Source of the DNA: Enterobacter asburiae
GTDB lineage: Bacteria > Pseudomonadota > Gammaproteobacteria > Enterobacterales > Enterobacteriaceae
NCBI RefSeq assembly: GCF_021440515.1
Contig: NZ_JAKCMV010000049.1
Location: forward strand, 94,465-158,464
Direction: 5' to 3'
DNA: 64,000 nt
Below, piece by piece: positions 51,342 to 60,969 of this stretch. Made by a program: the position numbers and the translations under genes. The notes under the pieces are model-generated. The model worked only from the letters and a program-made list of their open reading frames with translations, ran no database searches and was not told the origin of the DNA. Positions within the stretch are counted from its first letter, which is position 1, and each line of letters starts with the position of its first letter.

Positions 51342-51664
51342 TGATATGTTAACCCATTGTGGCCGCACTATAAGGACGATAGGGCAGTATAAAGGGTAAT
51401 AACCGAATTTCCAGCGCCGAGCCTGTGAATGAGTCACTTTTTCCCGCCGCGATATCGATTTGTACCGTTGCGTTAAAGATGTACATCCTGACGCTGTTTG
51501 TACAATTAAAGGCCAGTTGCACCCGAGGAATAGCACGAATTAACAAGAAATTATGATTTGTAGTAATTTTGAAGGCGGAAAGATGATTGCAGAGGAATTT
51601 AATTAATAGTCGTTATGATTTCCTGGCGGTAGCACAAAAAAAGCATAATTACGTAAAGAAAGGT
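51342..51664. other. Non-coding stretch between rcsD and micF
   Basis: These 323 bases are AT-rich towards micF and hold no open frame with a credible ribosome site. The part next to 51341 must contain the rcsD promoter on the reverse strand. I could not define its boxes. Confidence 0.4.
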
Positions 51665-51758
51665 AAAAAAAAACCGAATGCGTTGCATCCGGTTCAATAA
51701 GGGATAAACAGACATTCAAAGCTGAATGACGGTAATAAATAAAGTTAATGATGATAGC
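51665..51758 (-). ncRNA. micF: MicF antisense regulatory RNA
   Basis: On the reverse strand the sequence begins GCTATCATCATTAACTTTAT, identical to the E. coli MicF 5' region that pairs with the ompF ribosome site. It ends in a CCGGATGC...GCATTCGG hairpin followed by nine T. Length is 94 against 93. Position upstream of and divergent from ompC is also as in E. coli. The middle of the molecule differs at a few bases. Confidence 0.95.
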
Positions 51759-51913
51759 GAGGATTATTTTAGTGAGATCGCTGAAATTTGTTTTGTCATT
51801 CAGTGCTGTAAGATTTATTCGTCCAAGTTATTGATTGTGTTTGTTTTATATTAATTTTTGATTATCCGTGCTCTATTTTTAAGCTTTACGTGCTTTGTAA
51901 AAGTTCCTCTTTA

Positions 51914-51974
51914 TTTACAAAATGAAACATCTTGGTAGATAAATGAAACATCTTCAAAGTTTTCGTATCATATT
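51914..51974 (+). promoter_or_regulatory. ompC promoter with OmpR boxes
   Basis: Two OmpR C-box half-sites, TGAAACATCTT, at 51923-51933 and 51944-51954 are spaced 21 bases apart, two helical turns. The -10 region TATCAT (51966-51971) follows, as in E. coli ompC. The leader to the ATG at 52092 is long, about 110 bases, and ends with AGAGGGTTAATAAC. Confidence 0.85.
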
Positions 51975-52091
51975 CGCATTGGATTATTCTGCATTTTTAA
52001 GGAGAATGAAATTGCCGACTGGTTAAGAGGGTTAACCGGTAAGCAGTGGTAATAATAAGCATATAAAGGCATATAACAGAGGGTTAATAAC

Positions 52092-53222
52092 ATGAAAGTT
52101 AAAGTACTGTCCCTCCTGGTACCAGCACTGCTGGTAGCGGGCGCAGCAAATGCGGCTGAAATTTATAACAAAGACGGCAACAAATTAGATCTGTACGGCA
52201 AAGTAGACGGTCTGCACTATTTCTCCGATGACGACGGCGCTGACGGCGACCAGACCTATGTTCGTCTTGGCTTTAAAGGCGAAACTCAGGTTAACGATCA
52301 GATTTCCGGCTACGGCCAGTGGGAATACAACGTTCAGGCGAACGACACCGAAAGCAGCAGCAACCAGTCATGGACGCGTGTGGCCTTCGCGGGTCTGAAA
52401 TTCGCTGACGCAGGTTCTTTCGACTACGGTCGTAACTACGGCGTGATCTACGACGTAACCTCCTGGACTGACGTACTGCCAGAATTTGGCGGTGACACCT
52501 ACGGTTCTGACAACTTCCTGCAATCCCGTGCTAACGGCGTTGCGACCTACCGTAACCAGGACTTCTTCGGTCTGGTAGACGGCCTGAACTTTGCTCTGCA
52601 ATACCAGGGTAAAAACGGCAGCGTAAGCGGCGAAAACGACACCGGTCGTAGCACGCTGAAACAGAACGGTGACGGCTACGGCGCATCTCTGACCTATAAC
52701 CTGGGTGAAGGCTTCAGCATCGGTGGTGCGATGTCTTCTTCCAAGCGTACTGCTGACCAGAACGCAAGTCAGATTACTAACCCGGGTCTGAAAGGTAACG
52801 GCGATAACGCAGAAGTCTATTCTGGCGGCCTGAAATATGATGCGAACAACATCTATCTGGCAGCGCAGTACTCCCAGACCTATAACGCAACCCGTTTCGG
52901 TGATTCCAAGTCTGACGACGCTGATGCCGTTTACGGCTTCGCGAACAAAGCGCAGAACTTCGAAGTGGTTGCTCAGTACCAGTTCGATTTCGGCCTGCGT
53001 CCTTCCGTGGCTTACCTCCAGTCTAAAGGTAAGGACATCGAAGGTTACGGCGACCAGGATCTGCTGAAATATGTTGATGTGGGCGCGACTTACTACTTCA
53101 ACAAAAACATGTCTACCTACGTGGACTACAAAATCAACCTGCTGGATGACAACACCTTCACCAAAAACGCAGGTATCGGTACTGATGACATCGTAGCGCT
53201 GGGTCTGGTTTACCAGTTCTAA
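52092..53222 (+). CDS. ompC: Outer-membrane porin OmpC
   Basis: This 376-residue general porin has a signal peptide to residue 21 (VAGAANA) and a 16-strand barrel that ends in phenylalanine (GLVYQF). Constriction loop L3 contains the porin motif PEFGGD. Upstream micF and OmpR boxes make OmpC, not OmpF or PhoE, the best call; it corresponds to Omp36/OmpC of Enterobacter. The frame is intact. OmpC is the main uptake route for small hydrophilic solutes and many beta-lactams. Confidence 0.95.
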   Translation: MKVKVLSLLVPALLVAGAANAAEIYNKDGNKLDLYGKVDGLHYFSDDDGADGDQTYVRLGFKGETQVNDQISGYGQWEYNVQANDTESSSNQSWTRVAFAGLKFADAGSFDYGRNYGVIYDVTSWTDVLPEFGGDTYGSDNFLQSRANGVATYRNQDFFGLVDGLNFALQYQGKNGSVSGENDTGRSTLKQNGDGYGASLTYNLGEGFSIGGAMSSSKRTADQNASQITNPGLKGNGDNAEVYSGGLKYDANNIYLAAQYSQTYNATRFGDSKSDDADAVYGFANKAQNFEVVAQYQFDFGLRPSVAYLQSKGKDIEGYGDQDLLKYVDVGATYYFNKNMSTYVDYKINLLDDNTFTKNAGIGTDDIVALGLVYQF

Positions 53223-53240
53223 TCGCCAGTCAGTATTGCT

Positions 53241-53266
53241 AAGGGGGCCATGCGGCCCCCTTTTTT
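53241..53266 (+). terminator. Rho-independent terminator of ompC
   Basis: AAGGGGGCC (53241-53249), loop ATGC, GGCCCCCTT (53254-53262), T-run to 53266. Confidence 0.94.
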
Positions 53267-53339
53267 GTCACTTTTTGGGATCTTACAAACCCGTCGTTTT
53301 GGTGTACTCTTGCCGCCCTGGCATGAGGATAATAATGAA

Positions 53340-54395
53340 ATGGATATGACTTTTTTACGCGCCAGCTTTCTGGCTAGCCTTTTTTTCCTGACAGCATGTG
53401 ACTCTTCCACCCCCGTGGCGAAACCTGACGCGCCTGCGGCAACGGTTCTGGAAGGCAAAACCATGGGCACCTTCTGGCGCGTTAGCGTGATGAATATCGA
53501 CAGCGCCCGTGCCGATGAACTTCGCGGCAAAATCCAGTCACAGCTGGATGCAGACGATCAGCTGCTCTCAACCTATAAGAATGACTCCGCGCTGATGCGC
53601 TTCAACCTGTCCAAAAGCACCTCGCTATGGCCGGTCAGCGAGGCGATGGCTGATATCGTGACCGAATCCATTCGCGTGGGCTATAAAACCAACGGTGCGA
53701 TGGACGTTACCGTCGGGCCGCTGGTGAATTTGTGGGGATTTGGCCCTAACAAAGAGCCGGTGAAAACCCCCGACCAAACCGCGATTGACGATGCCCGCGC
53801 GCGTACCGGATTACAGCACCTGACGGTCATCAACCAGTACGGTCAGCAGTATCTGCAAAAGGACATTCCGGATCTGTTTGTCGATCTCTCGACGGTGGGT
53901 GAGGGCTATGCGGCCGATCACCTGGCGGCGCTGATGGCTCAGGAGGGCATTCCGCGCTATCTGGTCTCCGTCGGCGGCGCGCTGGTCAGCCGGGGCATGA
54001 ACGCCAGCGGCAAGCCGTGGCGGGTGGCGATCCAGAAGCCAACCGACCGTCAAAACGCGGTGCAGGCGGTGGTGGATATCAACGGTCACGGGATCAGCAC
54101 CTCCGGTAGCTACCGCAACTATTACGAACTCGACGGTAAACGCATCTCCCACGTGATCGATCCGCAGACGGGCCGTCCGATCGAACACAACCTGGTCTCC
54201 GTGACGGTGATCGCCCCGACCGCGCTGGAGGCCGATGCCTGGGACACCGGGCTGATGGTGCTTGGCACGGAAAAGGCCAAAGAGGTGGTGCGTCAGGAGG
54301 GCCTTGCCGTTTACATGATCACCAAAGAGGGCGACGGGTTTAAAACCTGGAGCTCGCCGCAGTTCCAGAGCTTCCTGGTGAGCGAACAACATTAA
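53340..54395 (+). CDS. apbE: FAD:protein FMN transferase lipoprotein ApbE
   Basis: ApbE has 351 residues, as in E. coli. The lipoprotein signal ends with LTAC (cysteine at residue 20), so it is anchored in the periplasmic face. It flavinylates target proteins using FAD and magnesium. Family motifs are GKTMGTFWRV, DLSTVGEGYAADHLA, SVGGALVSRG, GISTSGSYRNYYE and SHVIDPQTGRP. Start 53340 is chosen for the signal sequence, with GAGG 11 bases upstream. Its stop overlaps an Ada box. Confidence 0.94.
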   Translation: MDMTFLRASFLASLFFLTACDSSTPVAKPDAPAATVLEGKTMGTFWRVSVMNIDSARADELRGKIQSQLDADDQLLSTYKNDSALMRFNLSKSTSLWPVSEAMADIVTESIRVGYKTNGAMDVTVGPLVNLWGFGPNKEPVKTPDQTAIDDARARTGLQHLTVINQYGQQYLQKDIPDLFVDLSTVGEGYAADHLAALMAQEGIPRYLVSVGGALVSRGMNASGKPWRVAIQKPTDRQNAVQAVVDINGHGISTSGSYRNYYELDGKRISHVIDPQTGRPIEHNLVSVTVIAPTALEADAWDTGLMVLGTEKAKEVVRQEGLAVYMITKEGDGFKTWSSPQFQSFLVSEQH

Positions 54396-54402
54396 AAAGC
54401 AA
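54390..54402 (+). promoter_or_regulatory. Ada box upstream of ada-alkB
   Basis: CATTAAAAAGCAA fits the Ada site AAT-N6-GCAA (E. coli AATTAAAGCGCAA) with one change in the A box. It lies over the apbE stop codon and just before TTGTTG (54415-54420), a plausible -35 with TATGAG (54439-54444) as -10. This is where methylated Ada would contact polymerase. Confidence 0.7.
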
Positions 54403-54467
54403 GGTTGCGGGTTTTTGTTGAGTGGCGCTCGGGCAAGGTATGAGTATGCTTGTAAGAGGAGCCGATG

Positions 54468-55526
54468 ATGAAAAACCCAACCTTCACTACCGATGACGAT
54501 CGCTGGCAGGCCGTGCTTGCCCGCGATCCGCACGCCGATAATCAGTTTGTCTTTGCCGTGCAGACGACCGGTATCTTCTGCCGTCCCTCCTGCCGCGCGC
54601 GCCATGCGCTGCGTAAAAACGTCCGTTTCTATCCCGATGCTGAGCACGCCGCGCAGGCCGGCTTTCGCCCCTGCAAGCGCTGCATTCCGGATAAGCCCGA
54701 TCCGCAGGCGCAAAAGCGTGAGAAGGTCGAAAAAGCCTGTCGTCTGCTCGAGCAGGAAGCGCCGATAACCCTCGACGCGCTGGCGCAGCAGGTGGCAATG
54801 AGCCCGTTTCATTTTCATCGGCTGTTTAAATCGGTCACCGGCATGACGCCTAAAGCCTGGCAGCAGGCCGCGCGGGAGCGTCGTCTGCGCAATGCTCTGG
54901 TTCAGGGAGATAAAATCACCGATGCGGTGCTGGCCGCCGGTTTCCCGGACAGCAGCACTTTCTACCGCAAAGCCGATCGGGCGCTGGGCATGACCGCAAA
55001 ACAGTACCGCAACGGTGACGCCCCGGTTCACTACGCTATCGGCGAGTGCTCGTTAGGCCGCTGTCTGGTGGCAGAGAGCGAGCGGGGGATCTGCGCGATC
55101 CTGCTGGGCGATGACGATCGGGCGCTTGCCGATGAGCTGCTCTCTATGTTTCCGCAGGCGCGTCCGGAACCGGTGGACGGGACGTTTTCCCTGCGCGTGC
55201 GCCAGGTGATCGACGCCATTGAAGACAACGATGTACCGCTGGCTCTGCCGCTGGATATTCGCGGTACGGCTTTCCAGCAGCAGGTCTGGCAGGCGCTGCG
55301 GGCCATCCCCTGCGGCGAAACCGCGAGCTACCAGCAGGTGGCGAACGCCATCGGTAAACCGAATGCCGTGCGCGCCGTGGCGGGCGCCTGTGCGGCCAAT
55401 AAGCTGGCTATCGTGATCCCGTGTCACCGCGTGGTGCGCCACGACGGCGGGCTGTCCGGCTACCGCTGGGGGACCGGACGTAAATCGCTGTTGCTCAGGC
55501 GCGAGGCGAAAACCGAGGAGGTGTAA
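54468..55526 (+). CDS. ada: Ada: methyltransferase and activator of the adaptive response
   Basis: This 352-residue protein has an N-terminal zinc domain with C38, C42, C69 and C72 (FCRPSC, FRPCKRC), where C38 takes methyl from phosphotriesters. An AraC-type helix-turn-helix follows at about 100-180. The C-terminal O6-methylguanine methyltransferase has active cysteine IPCHRV. ATG at 54468 preserves the E. coli residue numbering and has GGAG six bases upstream; ATG at 54465 is also possible. The stop overlaps alkB (TAATG). Confidence 0.95.
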   Translation: MKNPTFTTDDDRWQAVLARDPHADNQFVFAVQTTGIFCRPSCRARHALRKNVRFYPDAEHAAQAGFRPCKRCIPDKPDPQAQKREKVEKACRLLEQEAPITLDALAQQVAMSPFHFHRLFKSVTGMTPKAWQQAARERRLRNALVQGDKITDAVLAAGFPDSSTFYRKADRALGMTAKQYRNGDAPVHYAIGECSLGRCLVAESERGICAILLGDDDRALADELLSMFPQARPEPVDGTFSLRVRQVIDAIEDNDVPLALPLDIRGTAFQQQVWQALRAIPCGETASYQQVANAIGKPNAVRAVAGACAANKLAIVIPCHRVVRHDGGLSGYRWGTGRKSLLLRREAKTEEV

Positions 55527-56176
55527 TGCTCGATCTGTTTGCTGGGGCTGAACCCTGGCAGGAGCCGCTGGGGCCGGGCGCGACCATTTTGCGCCGCTTC
55601 GCGTTGGCCCGCGCCGACGCGCTGCTGGAAAGCATCGCAGACGTGGCGGCACGCTCCCCGTTTCGTCATATGGTCACGCCGGGCGGCTACACCATGTCGG
55701 TGGCGATGACCAACTGCGGCAATCTGGGCTGGGCCACCAACGCGCGCGGCTATCTGTATGCCACACGCGACCCCATCACCGACAGCCCGTGGCCGCCGAT
55801 GCCCGACGCGTTTCAGACTCTGTGCCACGAGGCTGCCGTGGCGGCGGGGTATCCTGATTTTACTCCGGACGCCTGCCTGATAAACCGCTACGCCGTGGGG
55901 GCTAAGCTGTCGCTGCATCAGGATAAGGACGAGCCGGACCTGCGTGCGCCCATTGTCTCTGTCTCGTTAGGGCTGCCCGCCGTCTTTCAGTTTGGCGGAT
56001 TACGCCGTAACGATCCGCTTAAACGCCTGCTGCTGGAGCACGGTGACGTGGTGGTGTGGGGCGGCGAATCACGCCTCTACTACCACGGCATCCAGCCCCT
56101 GAAACCGGGGTTTCATCCGCAGACGCAGGAATTTCGCTATAACCTGACGTTCCGCCATGCGTCGTATAGCGAATAA
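55526..56176 (+). CDS. alkB: DNA oxidative demethylase AlkB
   Basis: This 216-residue 2-oxoglutarate/iron dioxygenase reverses 1-methyladenine and 3-methylcytosine damage. Iron ligands are H131 and D133 (LSLHQDKDEPD) and H187 (YYHGIQP), and the 2-oxoglutarate arginines are R204 and R210 (FRYNLTFR). Length and all active residues equal E. coli. It is translationally coupled to ada. Confidence 0.97.
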   Translation: MLDLFAGAEPWQEPLGPGATILRRFALARADALLESIADVAARSPFRHMVTPGGYTMSVAMTNCGNLGWATNARGYLYATRDPITDSPWPPMPDAFQTLCHEAAVAAGYPDFTPDACLINRYAVGAKLSLHQDKDEPDLRAPIVSVSLGLPAVFQFGGLRRNDPLKRLLLEHGDVVVWGGESRLYYHGIQPLKPGFHPQTQEFRYNLTFRHASYSE

Positions 56177-56252
56177 AAATAAGAATTATTCTTGATGTGA
56201 GCGAAAGGCAGTTTAAACTGCTGGCTGATTTTTATTGCCTGGATTGCTTTTC

Positions 56253-57896
56253 ATGCAGCTACTTCTTCTCGTCTGGCGTCAGTACCGCTGGCCCTTTATT
56301 GCCGTCATGGCGTTAAGCCTTGCCAGCGCCGCGCTGGGCATTGGCCTTATCGCGTTTATCAACGTGCGTTTGATCGAGATGGTCGACACCTCGCTATCGG
56401 TGCTGCCGGAGTTTCTCGGCCTGCTGCTGCTGTTAATGGCGGTCACGCTTGGCTCGCAGCTGGCGCTGACCATGCTTGGACACCATTTCGTTTATCGCCT
56501 GCGCAGCGAATTCATCAAGCGGATCCTCGACACCCAGGTGGAGCGCGTTGAACAGCTGGGGAGCGCCTCTCTGCTGGCCGGGCTGACCAGCGACGTCCGG
56601 GCAATTACCATCGCCTTTGTGCGCCTGCCGGAGCTGGTGCAGGGCATTATTCTGACCTTTGGATCAGCGGCCTATCTCGCCTGGCTCTCCACCAAAATGC
56701 TGGCGGTAACGGCGCTGTGGATCGTGATTACCATCTGGGGCGGGTTCCTGCTGGTATCTCGCGTTTACAAGCACATGGCGGTGCTGCGCGAAACCGAAGA
56801 CAAGCTCTATAACGACTATCAGACGGTGCTGGAAGGGCGCAAAGAGCTGACGCTTAACCGCGAGCGCGCCGAGCACATTTTTAACAACCTCTACATTCCG
56901 GACGCCCGCGAGTATCGCCACCATATTATCCGCGCCGACACCTTCCACCTGAGCGCGGTGAACTGGTCGAACATTATGATGCTGGGCGCGATTGGCCTGG
57001 TATTCTGGATGGCAAACAGCCTCGGCTGGGCCGACACCAACGTGGCGGCAACCTACTCGCTGACCCTGCTGTTCCTGCGCACGCCGCTGCTCTCCGCCGT
57101 CGGCGCGCTGCCTACGCTGCTGAGCGCCCAGGTGGCCTTCAACAAGCTCAAAAAATTCGACCTCGCACCGTTTAAAGCGGCGTTCCCGCGCCCGCAGGCC
57201 TTCCCGAACTGGAAAACGCTGGAGCTGCGTAACGTGACGTTCCGCTATCAGGACAACGCGTTCTCCGTGGGACCGGTGAACCTGACGATCCATCGCGGCG
57301 AGCTGCTGTTCCTGATTGGCGGCAACGGCAGCGGAAAATCGACGCTGGCGATGCTGCTGACCGGCCTGTATCAGCCGCAGTCCGGCGAGATCCTGCTGGA
57401 CGGCAAGGCGCTCAGCGCGGAAAAACCGGAAGATTATCGCAAGCTGTTCTCGGCGGTATTTACGGACGTCTGGCTGTTCGACCAGCTGCTGGGGCCGGAG
57501 GGCAAACAGGCCGCCCCGGCGCTGGTGGAGAAGTGGCTGGCGCATTTGCAGATGTCGCACAAGCTGGAGCTGAAGGATGGCAAGATCCTCAACCTGAAGC
57601 TCTCGAAAGGGCAGAAAAAGCGCGTGGCGCTGCTGCTGGCGCTGGCGGAAGAGCGCGACATCATTCTGCTCGACGAGTGGGCGGCGGATCAGGATCCGCA
57701 TTTCCGCCGCGAGTTTTATCAGGTGCTGCTGCCGCTGATGCAGGAGATGGGCAAGACCATTTTTGCTATCAGCCATGACGATCACTACTTCATTCATGCC
57801 GACCGTCTGCTGGAGATGCGCGACGGCAGGCTGAGCGAGCTAACCGGGGACGAGCGCGATGCGGCGTCCCGTGACGCGGTGGCGCGCACGGCGTAA
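56253..57896 (+). CDS. yojI: ABC transporter YojI (microcin J25 exporter type)
   Basis: This 547-residue half-transporter equals E. coli. The membrane domain is at about 1-300 (six helices). The nucleotide-binding domain has Walker [10 protein letters not shown], signature LSKGQKKR and Walker [15 protein letters not shown]. In E. coli it exports microcin J25 with TolC. The start at 56253 ([13 protein letters not shown]) matches the family; the frame extends six codons further upstream without support. A BIME follows the stop. Confidence 0.94.
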   Translation: MQLLLLVWRQYRWPFIAVMALSLASAALGIGLIAFINVRLIEMVDTSLSVLPEFLGLLLLLMAVTLGSQLALTMLGHHFVYRLRSEFIKRILDTQVERVEQLGSASLLAGLTSDVRAITIAFVRLPELVQGIILTFGSAAYLAWLSTKMLAVTALWIVITIWGGFLLVSRVYKHMAVLRETEDKLYNDYQTVLEGRKELTLNRERAEHIFNNLYIPDAREYRHHIIRADTFHLSAVNWSNIMMLGAIGLVFWMANSLGWADTNVAATYSLTLLFLRTPLLSAVGALPTLLSAQVAFNKLKKFDLAPFKAAFPRPQAFPNWKTLELRNVTFRYQDNAFSVGPVNLTIHRGELLFLIGGNGSGKSTLAMLLTGLYQPQSGEILLDGKALSAEKPEDYRKLFSAVFTDVWLFDQLLGPEGKQAAPALVEKWLAHLQMSHKLELKDGKILNLKLSKGQKKRVALLLALAEERDIILLDEWAADQDPHFRREFYQVLLPLMQEMGKTIFAISHDDHYFIHADRLLEMRDGRLSELTGDERDAASRDAVARTA

Positions 57897-57905
57897 TGCC
57901 AATGT

Positions 57906-57974
57906 GCCGGGTGGCGGCTTCGCCTTACCCGGCCTACGATATTGTAGGCCCGTGCAAGCGTAGCGCCGCCGGGC
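57906..57974. repeat. BIME between yojI and mgtE
   Basis: Facing REP palindromes at 57906-57936 and 57944-57974, with GCCGGGTGGCGGCTTCGCCT in the first and GCAAGCGTAGCGCCGCCGGG in the second. It marks the left edge of the segment not found at this place in E. coli. Confidence 0.88.
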
Positions 57975-58087
57975 ACAAGGATTTGCACAATATGCCGCTT
58001 TTTTATCCATCCCGCCCCGTTGTTTATTCTTATTTACATATCCCCGCGCTATGCTTAAAGCCAACTAATTCCACGGATTTATGATTA

Positions 58088-59524
58088 ATGTCGGTATTAA
58101 AGAAAAACAGCGCAAGGCAGCGTGACCAGGAGCGTGCGCGGCTCATCTGGCTCCTCACGACCGATAAAGCGGTCACCTCGACGCTTCTGGGCAAGCTGAC
58201 CCTGGCTGAGCAATATGATGTCGGCACGTTAGCCGACGATATTGCTGAGGTAGGTGCGCTGGTTGCCCATCTTCCCCCGCCGGATCTCGCGGACACCCTC
58301 GAAGCGCTCCCCTCGGAAGAACGCCATGCCCTGTGGCGACTGGTACAAGACCACGAGCGCGGGCAGGTTCTGCTGGAGGCATCGGAAAACGTCTGGGACG
58401 ATCTGATCGACGAGATGAGCGACCGGGACATTCTGGACGCCGTGCAAACGCTGGATATCGACGAGCAGATTTACCTTGTTCAGCACCTGCCGCGCAATCT
58501 GACCGGACGCCTGCTGGCCTCGATGCCGGCCGAGGAGCGCGCCCGGGTGCGTCAGGTGATGCACTACGACAAAAACAGCGTCGGCGCGATTATGGAATTT
58601 GGCGTCATCATGGTGCGCCCGGACGTGACGCTCGGCACCGTGCAGCGCTATCTTCGCCGTCTGGGCAGTATGCCGGACAACACCGATAAACTGTTCGTCA
58701 CTTCCAGAGACAAAACCCTGCTCGGCGAGCTTGAGCTGAAAACCATCCTGCTCAACAGTACCCAAAAAAAGGTGAGCGAGGTGATGGAAACCGAGCCGAT
58801 GGTCTTCTCGCCGGAAGATGACGCGGAAAAAGCGGCGCGTACCTTCGAACGTGACGACCTCGTCAGCGCGGCGGTGGTGGATTCTGTCGGTAAGCTGATG
58901 GGGCGTCTGACCATCGATGAGATCGTTGACGTGGTTTACGAAGAGACCGACAACGACCTGCGTGCGTTAGGCGGGATCAGCGCCGAAGATGACGTTCATG
59001 CCTCGGTCGGCAAGGCGGTGAAAACCCGCTGGGCGTGGCTCGCCATTAACCTCTGCACCGCGTTTATCGCCTCCCGCGTAATCGACGGCTTTGAACACAC
59101 CATTTCCCAGCTGGTGGCGCTGGCCTCCCTGATGCCCATCGTGGCGGGGATCGGCGGCAACACCGGTAACCAGACCATCACCATGATTGTGCGCGCGCTG
59201 GCGCTGGAGAACATTCAGCCGGGCAACTTCACGTTTCTCATTTTAAGAGAGATGGGGGTGGCGCTGATTAACGGTCTGGTGTGGGGCGGGATTATGGGCG
59301 GCATTACCTGGTGGCTTTACGACGATATGGCCCTGAGCGGCGTCATGATGCTGGCGATGGTGCTGAATCTGCTGGTGGCCTCGATGATGGGGGTGATAAT
59401 CCCGCTGACCATGACCAAGCTGGGGCGCGACCCCGCGGTGGGGTCGAGCGTCATGATCACCGCCATCACCGATACCGGCGGCTTCTTTATTTTTCTTGGG
59501 CTGGCGACGATTTTTCTGATGTAA
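58088..59524 (+). CDS. mgtE: Magnesium transporter MgtE
   Basis: This 478-residue protein has an N-domain (about 30-160) of repeated helices (LADTLEALPSEERHALWRLV), two CBS domains (about 165-290) that sense magnesium, and five C-terminal membrane helices (about 310-478) with the pore signature GIGGNTGNQ and a C-terminal DTGG. E. coli K-12 lacks MgtE. The ribosome site is weak (CGGA about ten bases upstream). Its end overlaps the convergent sulP by 38 bases. Confidence 0.93.
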   Translation: MSVLKKNSARQRDQERARLIWLLTTDKAVTSTLLGKLTLAEQYDVGTLADDIAEVGALVAHLPPPDLADTLEALPSEERHALWRLVQDHERGQVLLEASENVWDDLIDEMSDRDILDAVQTLDIDEQIYLVQHLPRNLTGRLLASMPAEERARVRQVMHYDKNSVGAIMEFGVIMVRPDVTLGTVQRYLRRLGSMPDNTDKLFVTSRDKTLLGELELKTILLNSTQKKVSEVMETEPMVFSPEDDAEKAARTFERDDLVSAAVVDSVGKLMGRLTIDEIVDVVYEETDNDLRALGGISAEDDVHASVGKAVKTRWAWLAINLCTAFIASRVIDGFEHTISQLVALASLMPIVAGIGGNTGNQTITMIVRALALENIQPGNFTFLILREMGVALINGLVWGGIMGGITWWLYDDMALSGVMMLAMVLNLLVASMMGVIIPLTMTKLGRDPAVGSSVMITAITDTGGFFIFLGLATIFLM

Positions 59525-60728
59525 GTTCATGCCTGCGCTTCAGACGCGCGGGCACGAGCACCATCACGATAATGCCGCCGAGCACGCCAATCGCCAGGTT
59601 GCCCGTATACACCGTTGCTGCCACGGTCACCAGCATCACCACCGTTTCGGCGACGGGCGCCGTTTTCAGCGTAGCTGGCTGAATGCTGTGCCAGCTAAAG
59701 GTCTTCACGGCCACAATCGCCATGATCCCGGCCAGTACCGCCATCGGGATTTTTGCCATCACCTCGCTGAGCGCGGTGACCAGCACCAGCAGGACCAGGC
59801 CCGCAGCGATAGTTGAAATACGGCTGCGGCCTTTGCCCATCTCCACGTTGACGATGGTTTGCCCGATCATCGCGCAGCCCGCGATCCCGCCATAAAATCC
59901 GGCCATGATGTTACCCACGCCCAGGCCGATGCTCTCCCGGCGCTTGCTCGACGGCGTGACGGTGAGCTCATCCACCAGCTTCGCCGTCAGCAGCGATTCC
60001 AGCAGGCCAACAAAGGCAATACTTAACGCGCACGGCCAGATAATGCTTAGCGTCTGCCAGTTAAGCGGCACCAGCAGCTGCGTAAAGCCGGGCAGGCCGC
60101 CGCTCATGGAGCCTTCATCGCCCACGGTCGGCAGGATCTGCCCGCTGGTGACGGTGAACAGGGTAAGCAGCACGATGGCAATCAGCGGCGAGGGGATGCT
60201 CTTAATCACGCGCGGCACCCACAGGACGATCAGCAGCGTCAGCACGAACAGCCCGACAATCAGCGGGCTTTTGCTCCAGAAGTGGGGCACCTGGGCGAAG
60301 AAAATCAGTATGCCGAGGGCGTTAACAAAACCGGTCATCACCGACTGCGGGATAAACCGCATCAGCTGGGCCATGCCGAGCACGCCGAAGAGAATTTGAA
60401 TAATACCCGCCATAATCACGGCGGGCAGAATGTACTGCACGCCGTGCAGATGCACCATCGGGCCAATCACCAGCGCCACCGAACCCGCCGCTGCGGTCAC
60501 CATCGCCGGACGACCGCCCAGCACGGAAAGCACCAGGCACAGCACCACGGAGGCGATCAGGCTGACTTTCGGGTCAACGCCCGCCACCACGGAAAAGGAG
60601 ATCACTTCGGGGATCAGCGCCAGCGCGGTAATCACGCCCGCCAGGGTTTCGCGCATCAGCTGTTTCGGCGAGCGTAAGACCGTGGCGACGTGGCCTTCAT
60701 GGGGTAGAGAAGAGTGTGGTAATGACAT
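59487..60728 (-). CDS. SulP-family anion transporter without STAS domain
   Basis: This roughly 413-residue polytopic protein has about 12-14 helices. SulP landmarks are LAGVITALALIPEVISFS near the start, GPMVHLHG and FYGGIAGCAMIGQTIVNVE. It ends shortly after the last helix, so the cytoplasmic STAS domain of DauA-type carriers is missing. The substrate could be sulfate, bicarbonate or a dicarboxylate and cannot be told from sequence. The start is uncertain: ATG at 60728 (MSLPHSS) lacks a clear ribosome site; ATG at 60782 or GTG at 60791 would add 18 or 21 residues. Confidence 0.85.
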   Translation of the reverse strand: MSLPHSSLPHEGHVATVLRSPKQLMRETLAGVITALALIPEVISFSVVAGVDPKVSLIASVVLCLVLSVLGGRPAMVTAAAGSVALVIGPMVHLHGVQYILPAVIMAGIIQILFGVLGMAQLMRFIPQSVMTGFVNALGILIFFAQVPHFWSKSPLIVGLFVLTLLIVLWVPRVIKSIPSPLIAIVLLTLFTVTSGQILPTVGDEGSMSGGLPGFTQLLVPLNWQTLSIIWPCALSIAFVGLLESLLTAKLVDELTVTPSSKRRESIGLGVGNIMAGFYGGIAGCAMIGQTIVNVEMGKGRSRISTIAAGLVLLVLVTALSEVMAKIPMAVLAGIMAIVAVKTFSWHSIQPATLKTAPVAETVVMLVTVAATVYTGNLAIGVLGGIIVMVLVPARLKRRHELTSEKSSPAQEK

Positions 60729-60969
60729 AACAGTTCGCTGGTTAGGGCAGGCTTCCGTGCGCGCGATCACAAAGTGCAGCATAGTAGCCACTATTGCCTG
60801 GCTTTGCCAGTCGTGACGCTAATCCCATACAAACAATCCATCATTAAATTTCACAATTACAATAATTTCGTAACCTTTAAACAATATTTAAAAGTTGCTA
60901 CCGTTCCCCCGCAGTTTTTTTCACCTGCATTTTCCACGCATAAAGCACAAATAACCTAAGGCATTAATT

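Noticed and set aside
53811..55031. 406-codon reverse-strand open frame across apbE and ada
   Set aside because: Spans two well-supported genes on the opposite strand and has no family features.
58088..60728. mgtE/sulP segment as a genomic island with integrase or tRNA target
   Set aside because: No integrase, tRNA or direct repeats were seen and base composition resembles the flanks; only a local insertion difference is supported.
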